A stretch of DNA of 64,000 nucleotides from Caballeronia sp. dw_19 (GTDB lineage Bacteria > Pseudomonadota > Gammaproteobacteria > Burkholderiales > Burkholderiaceae): assembly GCF_018449515.1 (NCBI RefSeq), contig NZ_JAAVUQ010000003.1, positions 186,001 to 250,000 of the forward strand. Direction: 5' to 3'. Below the pieces are notes generated by a model, which saw only the letters and a program-made list of their open reading frames with translations, searched no databases and had not been told where the DNA came from. Of this stretch, positions 1-8,011 are shown in pieces. Numbering within the stretch: position 1 is the stretch's first letter; every line of letters starts with the position of its first letter. The position numbers were made by a program, and so were the translations under genes.

Positions 1-826
1 AGAGCCTTCGGCCGATTTCGACGACAACAAAGGCATATTGACTGTCATTACTTCTTCTTGTTCTCGTCCTTGATCGACGTTCAAACAGCATGGCAAGAAA
101 CTCTCGCGTGATGCGTGGCGTCCTTATGAGTGAACGTGACAAGACTCTAAAGGATTCTCCAAGCTCTTGCTCTTCGATAGCATCCAAATTGACTTCTGCG
201 GCCGCCGCGCAGAATTTTCTAAAGGCCGCGAGATTTCCCATTTTTGGAGTGGGTGTGGTTTCCCATTTGTCATACCCATTTGTAGGATATTGTCCGCTAT
301 CGTCGGCTAGCTCTAGCTCTATTCTAAGTTTTACACTATTGGCGCGTATGAAGGTTTGGAGAGCCTGAAGTCGTTCAAGAGGAAGGCTCATGCAGAGTCG
401 GGCTAGGTCATCTAGGTCCCAGATATCGGAGACGTGAAATCCGACGCTTGCGACCGAGGCAGGATCCAGTGAGTACGAACCTTGTTTCTTGCCGATAATG
501 AGGACCCGAAACTTGTTGTATTCGTCCTTCTGTTTGGCGGTCAGGCGCTTGAGCGTTTTATTAACCTTGTCCGCGTTTGCAGTAGACGTTATCTGAAATG
601 CCTCTTTGCGAATCGCATCCCCAAGGTCTAAGCCCGGCTCATTCGAGCGATGTTCATTTAAATTAAGTAATTGTGCGTTTAGTATGATATTTAAAATATC
701 TTTGAAATAATTTTCCGATATGACATTTAGGTCTGTCATCCCCAACTTGCAGCGCATATCGATTTGCGCAGACAACGAGGATAGCTCGTCGATGATGTCA
801 CCAATAAAATAACCTCTAGTAAGCAT
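1..826 (-). CDS. SMEK-domain-like protein, C-terminus cut off by the window edge
   Basis: Translating the minus strand from ATG at 826 gives 275 codons with no stop before base 1, so the gene is partial. The N-terminus (MLTRGYFIGDIIDELSSL, then NEHRSNEPGLDLGD and EAFQITSTANADKVNKTL, then FRVLIIGKKQGSYSLD) matches my recollection of proteins annotated as SMEK domain-containing, a poorly characterised bacterial family seen in defence-type neighbourhoods. The spaced Asp (GLDLGD) and Gln-Ile-Thr (FQIT) resemble the active-site spacing of PD-(D/E)XK-like nucleases, but that is inference. The remainder (about residues 110-275) is not recognised. Codon use is AT-rich, unlike the core genes, which fits horizontal transfer within the integrase-bearing element. 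The reading frame is confident; the biochemical role is unknown. Confidence 0.72.
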   Translation of the reverse strand, partial: MLTRGYFIGDIIDELSSLSAQIDMRCKLGMTDLNVISENYFKDILNIILNAQLLNLNEHRSNEPGLDLGDAIRKEAFQITSTANADKVNKTLKRLTAKQKDEYNKFRVLIIGKKQGSYSLDPASVASVGFHVSDIWDLDDLARLCMSLPLERLQALQTFIRANSVKLRIELELADDSGQYPTNGYDKWETTPTPKMGNLAAFRKFCAAAAEVNLDAIEEQELGESFRVLSRSLIRTPRITREFLAMLFERRSRTRTRRSNDSQYAFVVVEIGRRL

Positions 827-1428
827 CAGGTTTCCTTTTGAGTGGGTTCACATGTTCGAAATATTTTTGATTACCGATCGCTGTCATCCGCCCACTAAGG
901 CCCGCCTTTTCAAGCCAAGTGGACTTGGCTATTATCGCGAGAAAGATTTTCCTGAGCTAGTGAAAAAAGTTACACGCGATATAGTCGTTGACCTGTGGAA
1001 AAAGCTCACGGTCTTTGTGCTTGAAGAGTTTGACTGCCTTCAGCCGACGGAGCACGACGCGATCATTGACGTCAAGGGACACGCCGCAACATAAGTATCG
1101 GAGAAGGGTTGTTATCGGGATGCTAGGGATGTTCCGTAGCGGACGTTCTAACTCGATGGCATTGCTGTGTGCGGAGCCTTCGATGATGGGGACTATCCTG
1201 AAGGTCAACGGCTGAAGTGGACATCTTCAACTGTAATTGATGCCGCGAGCGCGATGCGGGGAAGTGATCCAGTACACCGTCGAATTGGTTAGTTGATAGG
1301 CGACCTCGCAGTGCGCGCCACGGAACACGATTGATGCACAGGCAACGCACCTATGCTTGTATCTGCGCCAGAAAGCGGCGACCCTCGATGTACGAGGTTC
1401 GCCGCCTAGCAGGGACTAGGTCGACGCC
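827..1428. other. Poorly coding stretch in the mobile element
   Basis: No gene can be called with confidence. Two competing short frames overlap here. One is an 80-codon plus-strand ORF (852-1094) starting MFEIFLITDRC. The other is a minus-strand frame (957-1208, TTG start) reading IVPIIEGSAHSNAIELERPLRNIP and then LLRYLCCGVSLDVND, which looks more protein-like but has no ATG or obvious ribosome binding site. Either could be a remnant of a broken gene. Base composition is lower in GC than the core genome. Confidence 0.4.
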
Positions 1429-1749
1429 TCAGTCATCCTGGTCGTCCTCAGCCTCGGATTCCATTTCGCTGTTGTAACCGTCGAGATAGACCTGAAGCAA
1501 CGCCGGATCTTTGAAGTGTTTTCTGCCGAGTGCTTCGGCGCCCCACAATGAGTACTTGCACACCATCCGTCCCGACTCGCTGACCCCAAACCACGAACTA
1601 GCCATGCGGAACCCCAGCGCGTATCCATAGCCGAAAACGAAGCCTTCGCGGTATTCGTCCTTGTACTGCGAAAACTCAAAAGCGTCCGGCTCTCCATCCG
1701 CCATAACGCCAGCGTTCCAGCCAGCTTCAAATGCTCTATCGTCGTACAT
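1429..1749 (-). CDS. Small acidic hypothetical protein
   Basis: A 106-residue protein starting MYDDRAFEAGWNAGVMADGEPDAF and ending in a strongly acidic tail (ESEAEDDQDD). GGAG lies about seven bases upstream of the ATG, which supports this start over overlapping frames. The centre is rich in Gly, Tyr and Phe (YREGFVFGYGYALGF). No catalytic motif, signal peptide or membrane segment is evident. I do not recognise the family. It is probably cytoplasmic cargo of the integrated element. The next gene in the same direction (1952-2893) lies about 200 bases upstream, so co-transcription is possible but unproven. Confidence 0.6.
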   Translation of the reverse strand: MYDDRAFEAGWNAGVMADGEPDAFEFSQYKDEYREGFVFGYGYALGFRMASSWFGVSESGRMVCKYSLWGAEALGRKHFKDPALLQVYLDGYNSEMESEAEDDQDD

Positions 1750-1951
1750 CGTTCACTCCGATTTTTTTGTCCAGATTTGCCAAACGCATTGGCTCCGAGT
1801 AGTCAAGCGCCGTTCTAGCTCCGCGCAGGCTGGATCCGACTACGAAATTGCTTGCATAGTGGGTTCACCGACCAGGTCTGCTTCGTAAAAACACGCAGTG
1901 CCACAATCGGGTGGATCTGCCGGCACCAGCAGAGCGGCGGCGGTGAGATCG

Positions 1952-2893
1952 TCAGTCGGCGTCGGGCGGAGTCCCGGCCTCGGCGAAGATCTCGGAAAGG
2001 ATCTTAGCTGCCATAACTCGAGCTTGCTCATGGCCGGGCATTGCAGGCTCGTAGCCCCGTTCGAACGTACCTAAAATGATGTCCCAGCCAAAGACCTCGC
2101 CATCGCGGAAGACGCAGTAGAGGTGTCCGCCCTGCGGCTCAATCCAGAAGTCGCAATCACGCGGGGATTTGCGGCACTCGATAATGCGATCGATCAAATA
2201 CGGAGAGCGCTGCCGAAAGACCGCCTCACCAGTCTTCCATTCTTCGGAGTTTAGGATGCCACTGAGTTCGGGGCGGGCTTCCCGCAGATGGGAGATGTAG
2301 GCGCTACCCTTGCACAGATTGCGGTAGCTACCGAAACCCATCTCGGCGCAAACTTTTTCAAGCTCGGAGCAAAAGCTCTTATACGCGCCGTATCCTTTGA
2401 AACCGAGATCTTTCGCCAAGAGGTCCAGGCGTTGGTTCGATTGCTTCGATGCGAGAAATGTACGATCTGCCTTGATCTGGTCGATCAACATGACGGCGTA
2501 GTTTGCCATGCCAGTCGGGATGGCCTTGCCCAGTTGGCCCGCATTGGGGGCAACGTCCTCGGAAATAGGGCGTTGGCCACGCATCATCAAGGTGTTGTTG
2601 AGGCGAGCGACCTCACGACGGCAGGCACCGATACGACTTTTCGCGGTTTTCTCGTGGGACCCGCCTGATTTGGTCGACTTGATGAAGTCATCGAGCGTCG
2701 CGGGATACAGACTTTCCCCCCAATATGCCCACTGGGCGATTTCCTGCGGGCAGGCCGAGTCTATAGCAGCAGTTGCTGGGAAGGGAACGGCAGGAGTCTC
2801 AAGGAGAACTCGCGGAAGTTGACGCAGCCTCTCAAGGTGCAGCGCCAAGTGCTGTTGATCGTCAGAGTTAATGATCGGCATTCGGAACTCCAT
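1952..2893 (-). CDS. Hypothetical protein of the integrated element
   Basis: A 313-residue protein starting MEFRMPIINSDDQQHLALHLERLRQLPRV. The composition is that of a soluble globular protein, with helical amphipathic segments around residues 95-180 (SRIGACRREVARLNN, YAVMLIDQIKADRTFLASKQS) and a C-terminal part with FWIEPQGGHLYCVFRDGEVFGWDIILG that reads like a small beta-rich domain. No signal peptide, transmembrane helix or familiar catalytic motif is visible. I do not recognise the family. The frame is long, has good codon use for this GC range and does not overlap another credible gene. Position between the integrase and the SMEK-like gene makes it probable cargo. Confidence 0.65.
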   Translation of the reverse strand: MEFRMPIINSDDQQHLALHLERLRQLPRVLLETPAVPFPATAAIDSACPQEIAQWAYWGESLYPATLDDFIKSTKSGGSHEKTAKSRIGACRREVARLNNTLMMRGQRPISEDVAPNAGQLGKAIPTGMANYAVMLIDQIKADRTFLASKQSNQRLDLLAKDLGFKGYGAYKSFCSELEKVCAEMGFGSYRNLCKGSAYISHLREARPELSGILNSEEWKTGEAVFRQRSPYLIDRIIECRKSPRDCDFWIEPQGGHLYCVFRDGEVFGWDIILGTFERGYEPAMPGHEQARVMAAKILSEIFAEAGTPPDAD

Positions 2894-3949
2894 AATATAC
2901 GGTCGAAAGAACCCACCCCGCTAGTTCAGCGCAGGCAGATCTACTTTCGTCGCGACTATGTTGTCCTTCGGCCTACAACCGACTCGCGGTCAGTTCTAAG
3001 ACGGGAGCCGACACGTGCTTCCAAGTGTCTCAAGGATGCACGACGCACAGATGTGCGCCCCCAATTACAGGTGTGAATTTATCGAATTTTGGAGCCGCGG
3101 TCAATCATCACTGAGAATTCCAGGCTGCGATTCACACGAATGTTTTCGTAATCGGGCTAGCGTCAGTCCGCGCGGATCAATGATTGCCGAATTCGCAATC
3201 GGCCGGGAGTTGATAGGATGCGCGCAATTTGTTCGTGCGCCGCTTGGAACGGTCGAAGAGGGCTGGGCTGTGGTGCTGGCGTTCTCGGAAGTGGGCATTC
3301 ACCGTGGCCAAATGAACCGCGGCCAGAGAACACGTGGAAAGTCATCTGTGGCTGAAGCAGTGTTTAACACGGCAGGCGATTGTCGGTCACGCAGCAAGAT
3401 CGCATTTGGCGGCGACCGCTACGACATCTTCACGACGCGGCGGGCTGCTGCAATATGCTCTCGATCGACCAGATTCGCTCACTCGAGGCGCCGCCGCCGC
3501 GCCAGGTAAGCCCAGCGAGGACCTCGGGGCGCGACAGCGAGCGACGAGCCGGCAAGTGAATGGATTGGTTGAGCGGTGGACATGGGAATGCCCAGACTGT
3601 GGTGCTGTTGTCTCTCAGTTGGGGGAAAGGCTCGCCGAACACACCCAGTTGTCGAGTCGATCGCACCTGCTATTGTTGTCGCACCGAAGCTCGCATCCCC
3701 GGGAGGAGGCACACTACCTCCATGAGTGCAAATCGCCCACTACGTTACGTGGCGACTCAATGATTTCGGACCTCGGCGCAAGCAGTCCCTCGCAGCATGC
3801 CAACGGTGCACGACTTATGACAATTCTGGACGTAAAGCTTCGTCATCCTGATCGTCGGGTCCAGCAAAATTGCTGCTGTCCAACACCGCGAAACTGGGTG
3901 ACAGCAACGGATGATAGAAAGGTTGCACAAGCTCGTAGCGAAACCGGAC
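2894..3949. other. About 1 kb without a recognisable gene
   Basis: Several overlapping frames exist on both strands, the longest a 220-codon plus-strand ORF at 3334-3996. They have poor codon use, no convincing ribosome binding sites and no recognised domain. The 220-codon frame contains one CPDC pair (WECPDCGAVVSQLG) that could suggest a zinc knuckle, but the rest is low-quality sequence and its 3' end runs into the integrase gene on the other strand. I read the stretch as degraded element DNA. Confidence 0.4.
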
Positions 3950-5173
3950 TTATCGTCGGTGTGCGGCAATTGAAACGACCTCGGCCCCGGCTTTGATCCG
4001 ATCAAGGTAGTCAACCCATTGCTGCATCATGACGCGCCGCTCACGGATGAACTTCGTACGGTTGTAGGCAGAACCGAGGTTATCTGGAACGACATGCGCG
4101 AGTTGATGCTCGATCACCTCCGGTTTCTGCTCGAGTTCCTCATGCAGAATTGTACGAGCCATCGCCCGAAAGCCGTGGCCCGTGATTTCCGTGCGAGTAT
4201 CGTAGCCAAGTCGGCGCAGCGCTGCATTGATGGCAGCTTCGCTCATCGGACGAAGCTTGGAGCGTGCACTCGGAAATACAAATCGGCCTTGCCCCGTCAT
4301 CGCGTGCAGTTCGCGCAGGATTGCAACTGCCTGCGTGGCAAGTGGCACCAGGTGCTCTGTTTTGGTCTTGCTAATAAGGTAGCGCCATTCGCCCTTGTCC
4401 AGATCGAACTGAGTCCATTCCGCCTGCCGCAATTCGCCGGGCCGCACGAATATCATCGGTGCTATCTTGAGCGCGCAAAGCACTGGAAACGTGCCCGAAA
4501 AACCGTCAAATGCGCGCAGCATCTCTCCGACTTTCACGGGTTCGGTAATAGCCGCGAAATGCTTTTCTACTGGGGGTGGTATCGCGCCGATCAGATCCTT
4601 AGCCGGGTCGGTCTTGCAAAACCCCTCCTTGATGCCAAAGCGGAAGACCCGGCTGATCTCGCTGCGCACCCGATGGGCCGTAAATCGCGCGCCCCGGCCG
4701 TCGATGCGCTTCAGGACAGAAAGGATCTCCGGGGCGTCGATTTCGGTGATCGGTCTCTTGCCCAGCCACGGAAACACATCGTTCTTGAAGCGGGCCGATG
4801 TCTTCTCGTACTGACCGATTTCAACAACCGTCTTGCGTTCTTCCATCCAGCCATTGGCGACGACTTCAAATGAGTTGGCGGCGGCGATGCGCACAGCGCG
4901 TTTTTCGGTTTTCTTCGCCTCGCCAGGGTCTATTCCCGCAGCAAGCTTTTCGCGCGCGTTGTCGCGTTTCTTGCGAGCTGCCGCTAGCGGCACAGCTGGA
5001 TACGCGCCGAGCGCGAGCGTTTTTTGTTTGCCGACGAACCGATAGTTCATCCGCCAGTATTTCCCGCCGGACTTATCGAGCTGAAGGTACATGCCGCCAC
5101 CATCTGACAGGCGGTTGCCGGTTCCGTCTGAGTTGTAGCGTGCGTTCCTAATCTGGATGTCGGTGAGCGGCAT
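3950..5173 (-). CDS. int: Tyrosine-family integrase, P4 type, DUF4102 N-terminus
   Basis: A 407-residue site-specific recombinase that would integrate and excise the element at the adjacent tRNA-Leu. The N-terminal arm-DNA-binding domain (DUF4102) is visible from MPLTDIQIRN to about residue 90 (LSDGGGMYLQL, GKYWRMNYRF, LALGAYPAVPLAAARKKRD). The core-binding domain follows, then the catalytic domain with Arg in VRPGELRQAEW, Lys in ISKTKTEHLVPL, the box HGFRAMART, the His of QLAHVV and the Tyr nucleophile in GSAYNRT. ATG at 5173 is chosen because the longer 509-codon frame reads backwards through the tRNA gene. The gene begins 172 bases from the tRNA 3' end and points away from it, the usual layout for tRNA-targeting islands. 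All catalytic residues appear intact. Confidence 0.95.
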   Translation of the reverse strand: MPLTDIQIRNARYNSDGTGNRLSDGGGMYLQLDKSGGKYWRMNYRFVGKQKTLALGAYPAVPLAAARKKRDNAREKLAAGIDPGEAKKTEKRAVRIAAANSFEVVANGWMEERKTVVEIGQYEKTSARFKNDVFPWLGKRPITEIDAPEILSVLKRIDGRGARFTAHRVRSEISRVFRFGIKEGFCKTDPAKDLIGAIPPPVEKHFAAITEPVKVGEMLRAFDGFSGTFPVLCALKIAPMIFVRPGELRQAEWTQFDLDKGEWRYLISKTKTEHLVPLATQAVAILRELHAMTGQGRFVFPSARSKLRPMSEAAINAALRRLGYDTRTEITGHGFRAMARTILHEELEQKPEVIEHQLAHVVPDNLGSAYNRTKFIRERRVMMQQWVDYLDRIKAGAEVVSIAAHRR

Positions 5174-5242
5174 GTTGGTATCTCGAAGCGGAAAAGTGCG
5201 TTTGCGAGGTCGATACCAACAAAAATACCATCCGATACCAAC
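5174..5242. repeat. Three GATACCAAC motifs upstream of the integrase
   Basis: The nonamer GATACCAAC occurs at 5212-5220 and 5234-5242, and in inverted form (GTTGGTATC) at 5174-5182, abutting the integrase start codon. A partial copy (ATACCA) sits at 5225-5230. The repeats lie between the integrase gene and the tRNA. That is where arm-type integrase binding sites, or the operator through which an integrase or excisionase represses the gene, would be expected. The repeats are seen directly; their role is inferred. Confidence 0.55.
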
Positions 5243-5345
5243 AGATGTCCACGGAACAAGCCCGACCACCCAGGACAAAAAAACCCGCGAAGCCATGAGC
5301 TGGCGCGGGTTTCTGAACTTCTCTGGAACTTGCCGGAATATTTTG

Positions 5346-5390
5346 TGGTGCCCGGGGCCGGAATCGAACCGGCACGCCTTGCGGCGGGGG
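5346..5390. other. Probable attachment site (tRNA-Leu 3' half)
   Basis: DUF4102-type integrases commonly recombine at the 3' half of a tRNA gene, and the integrase here starts 172 bases away. The core of the attachment site should therefore lie within the T-arm and acceptor segment. I saw no second copy of this segment elsewhere in positions 1-5345, so the far boundary of the element should be a direct repeat of part of it beyond the left edge of the window. Confidence 0.4.
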
Positions 5391-5430
5391 ATTTTGAGTC
5401 CCCTGCGTCTACCAATTTCACCACCCGGGC
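5346..5430 (-). tRNA. tRNA-Leu (anticodon CAA)
   Basis: The minus strand gives an 85-nt class II tRNA. The acceptor strand GCCCGGG (5430-5424) pairs with CCCGGGC (5356-5350), followed by discriminator A and an encoded CCA (5348-5346). The anticodon stem GGGGA/TCCCC encloses the loop CTCAAAA, giving anticodon CAA. A variable arm is present, and the T-arm carries GGTTCGATTCC. It decodes UUG leucine codons. Its 3' half is the likely integration target of the neighbouring integrase, which leaves the tRNA intact. Confidence 0.96.
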
Positions 5431-5565
5431 AAACAGCATTTGAACCAGCCGACTGGGGGCGGAAAAAACCCGACACCAACCGGCAAGTCAGCGATTATGC
5501 CGAAAATCGTTTCCGCGGGCAAGCCCCTGGATCCACGCAGCAGGCTACCGCGTTCACCGGCGCAC

Positions 5566-6726
5566 TCACTGGCTCAAATACGTGAACTGGCCGTTCTTGA
5601 TGATGCCCATCACGCTCGCCCGTTGATCCAACCCGACGTGATCGGTCGCGCTCGTGTTGACCACGCCGTTAGGCACGACCAGTTCATGCGCGTGTTCCAG
5701 CTCCGAGCGCAATGCCACCCGGAATGCCACCGTCCCCGGTTGCCCGGCTTTCAACGCACGCCCGACCGCATCCTGCAGCCGCGGATAGACCCCGGCCGCA
5801 TCGCCGGCAAACTGCGTGACCGACCCCTTGCCATACTTCGCCTCGTAGGCATCGACGAAAGCCAGCGCCGCTTTCTTCGATGGATGATCAGAGGGCAAAG
5901 TCCGCGCGACCACCACCGGCTGCGTCGGGAACAGCGTGCCTTCCACGTCCTTGCCGCCGAGCTTGATGAACTCCGGCGTCGCAATGCCGTGCGTCTGGTA
6001 AATCGCGCCTTTATAACCGCGCTCGATCAGCGTGCGTTCCGGCAACACCGTCGGCGTACCCGCGCCCGCGATCAGCACCGCATCGGGTTTCTCGGCCATC
6101 AGCTTGAGAATCTGCCCGGTCACACTCGTGTCGGTGCGATTAAAACGCTCGCTCGCGACCACCTTGATATGCCGCAACTCGGCGAACTTCGAGAATTCGT
6201 TGAACCAGCTATCGCCGTAACTATCGGCGAAACCGATGAAACCGACCGTCTTCACGTTCCGGTTGACCATCGTGCGGGTCATCACGTCGGCCATTGCGCC
6301 GTCGGTTTGGGCCATCTTGAACGCCCACACCTTCTTGCCTTCCTGCGGTTCGACAACCGATGCCGAGCCGATCAGCGTGATCATCGGCGTCTGGTATTCG
6401 GCCACCGGATCGAGCGCCGCGAGCGCTGCTGGCGTGATATTCGGTCCGACGATCACATCGACTTTGTCTTCTGTAATCAGCTTGCGGATATTGCGCACGG
6501 CCGCGCCCGGGTCGGAGCCGTCGTCGAGAATGATGTATTCCGCCTGTTGACCCGCAATAGTCTTCGGCCACATCAGCATGGCGTTCTTGCTCGTGATGCC
6601 GATGGCGGCCGCCGGACCGGTGCTCGACAAATCGATACCAACTTTCAGTTGCGCGTTAGCCGCTGCACTGAAAAACGCGAGCGCGCTGACCATCAGCGCC
6701 GGGCGCATGAACTTCGACAACTTCAT
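5566..6726 (-). CDS. ABC transporter substrate-binding protein, LivK/branched-chain amino acid type
   Basis: A 386-residue periplasmic binding protein. The signal peptide (MKLSKFMRPALMVSALAFFSAAANA) is followed by a periplasmic-binding-protein type I fold: LKVGIDLSSTGPAAAIG, then VDVIVGPNITPAALAALDPVAEYQTPMITL, then VKTVGFIGFADSYGDSWFNEF, then PDAVLIAGAGTP. This is the Peripla_BP_6 family that delivers leucine-type amino acids, amides or aromatic acids to Liv-type permeases. No permease or ATPase gene is adjacent, so it must use components encoded elsewhere or it was separated from its operon near the tRNA integration site. The substrate cannot be read from sequence. Confidence 0.88.
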   Translation of the reverse strand: MKLSKFMRPALMVSALAFFSAAANAQLKVGIDLSSTGPAAAIGITSKNAMLMWPKTIAGQQAEYIILDDGSDPGAAVRNIRKLITEDKVDVIVGPNITPAALAALDPVAEYQTPMITLIGSASVVEPQEGKKVWAFKMAQTDGAMADVMTRTMVNRNVKTVGFIGFADSYGDSWFNEFSKFAELRHIKVVASERFNRTDTSVTGQILKLMAEKPDAVLIAGAGTPTVLPERTLIERGYKGAIYQTHGIATPEFIKLGGKDVEGTLFPTQPVVVARTLPSDHPSKKAALAFVDAYEAKYGKGSVTQFAGDAAGVYPRLQDAVGRALKAGQPGTVAFRVALRSELEHAHELVVPNGVVNTSATDHVGLDQRASVMGIIKNGQFTYLSQ

Positions 6727-6849
6727 TGGAAGGTCTCCGCGAAGAGGTGTGGTTTAAAAATGCTGAAGTGTGGGATGACAAAAATCGCACGGCGCGGGTT
6801 TCGACGCGAGCGTTGCCCGTGTCTTAGGTCGTGCTCGAACCCCGGTCAA

Positions 6850-7791
6850 TCAAAGCTCGTAGGTTTCGTGCTCGCCGGACAGCGCCTGCTCGATCAGCTT
6901 GCGGTTCATCGAAGGCGAGAGCAGTTCGACCAGCGTGTACACATAGCTGCGTAAATACGCGCCTTGTTTCAAAGCGAGCCGCGTGACATTCGTGCCGAAC
7001 AGATGGCCGACGGGCATTGCGCGAAGGTGTTTGTCGCGTTCGGGGTTAAACGCGATATCCGCGAGAATGCCCACGCCCAAGCCCAGTTCGACGTAGGTCT
7101 TGATCACATCGGAATCAATGGCTTCCAGCACGATATCGGGCGACAGATTGCGCAATGCGAACGCCTGGTTGATCTTCGAGCGGCCGGCGAACGCGTTGTC
7201 GTAGGTAATGATCGGGTATTGCGCGAGGTCGTCGAGCGTCAGCAGCTTGCGTTCGAGCAGCGGATGGTCCGGCATCATCACGGCCACGTGGTGCCACTGA
7301 AAACACGGCAGCGACACCAGCTCCTTATAGTTGGCGAGCGCTTCGGTGGCGATGGCGATATCCGCCTGATCATGTATGACCATTTCGGCGACCTGCGTCG
7401 GGTTGCCTTGCAGAATCGAAAGATGCACCTTCGGAAAGCGCTTCTTGAACTCGGCGATAGCGTTCGGCAGTGAATACCGCGCCTGTGTATGCGTGGCCGC
7501 GATCACCAGATTGCCCTGATCCTGTGCCGCGTAATCTTTACCGACACGCTTCAGGCTTTCCACTTCCTGCAAGATTTTTTCCACCGATGCCAGGATAATT
7601 CGCCCTGGCTCCGTCAGCGAACGAACCCGTTTGCCGTGACGCGTGAAGATCTCGACCCCGAGTTCATCCTCCAACTCGATGATCGCTTTCGATACCCCCG
7701 GCTGCGACGTGAACAGCGCTTTAGCGGCTTCGGTGAGGTTGTAGTTCTGCCGGACGGCTTCGCGCACGAAGCGGAACTGGTGCAGATTCAT
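6850..7791 (-). CDS. cysB: LysR-type regulator of sulfur assimilation, CysB
   Basis: A 313-residue LysR-family activator. The N-terminal winged helix (MNLHQFRFVREAVRQNYNLTEAAKALFTSQPGVSKAI) matches the characteristic CysB/Cbl start, and the inducer-binding domain contains THTQARYSLPNAI and a glycine-rich GLGVGILADIAF near residue 240. CysB proteins sense N-acetylserine or O-acetylserine and switch on cys genes when sulfur is limiting. The gene is divergent from cysI, with 220 bases between them, the usual arrangement for a LysR regulator and its target operon. A second CysB-like paralogue (Cbl/SsuR type) often exists in this group, but the linkage to cysI favours CysB. Confidence 0.93.
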   Translation of the reverse strand: MNLHQFRFVREAVRQNYNLTEAAKALFTSQPGVSKAIIELEDELGVEIFTRHGKRVRSLTEPGRIILASVEKILQEVESLKRVGKDYAAQDQGNLVIAATHTQARYSLPNAIAEFKKRFPKVHLSILQGNPTQVAEMVIHDQADIAIATEALANYKELVSLPCFQWHHVAVMMPDHPLLERKLLTLDDLAQYPIITYDNAFAGRSKINQAFALRNLSPDIVLEAIDSDVIKTYVELGLGVGILADIAFNPERDKHLRAMPVGHLFGTNVTRLALKQGAYLRSYVYTLVELLSPSMNRKLIEQALSGEHETYEL

Positions 7792-8011
7792 ATATAACCC
7801 ATCCGCATATCAAAGTAATTTATCAGTCGTTTGCAATATATAGGAAGTTTATTACCATCGAGCCAATTTTTCCAATATCGATATCTGTATTTGTCATAAG
7901 CAAATGAACGCATCGTCCGAACGGCGTTCCAGGCAATGACTCTACTTATAGAGACGTGCGGCGTGGCTAGGACGCCGTACTGACGGAACTACTGAAAACT
8001 GGGGCCCCCGA
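7792..8011. promoter_or_regulatory. Divergent cysB/cysI control region
   Basis: This spacer is clearly more AT-rich than the flanking genes, with runs such as GCAATATATAGG and CCAATATCGATATC, consistent with LysR-type binding and two promoters. TATAGA at about 7951 is a possible -10 element for cysI. A short dyad CTCTA-N4-TAGAG lies at the same place. GGGG stands just before the cysI ATG. Specific CysB contacts cannot be assigned by eye because CysB sites are degenerate. Confidence 0.5.

Noticed and set aside
3334..3996. 220-codon plus-strand frame with a CPDC pair
   Set aside because: Only one cysteine pair, poor codon use, no ribosome site and an end inside the integrase gene; not enough for a zinc-protein call.
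3950..5479. 509-codon frame as the integrase start
   Set aside because: It would translate backwards through the tRNA-Leu gene; the conserved DUF4102 start MPLTDIQIRN at 5173 fits the family.
5440..6954. 504-codon plus-strand frame
   Set aside because: Antisense to a clear periplasmic binding protein gene; Arg/His-rich composition typical of shadow frames in GC-rich DNA.
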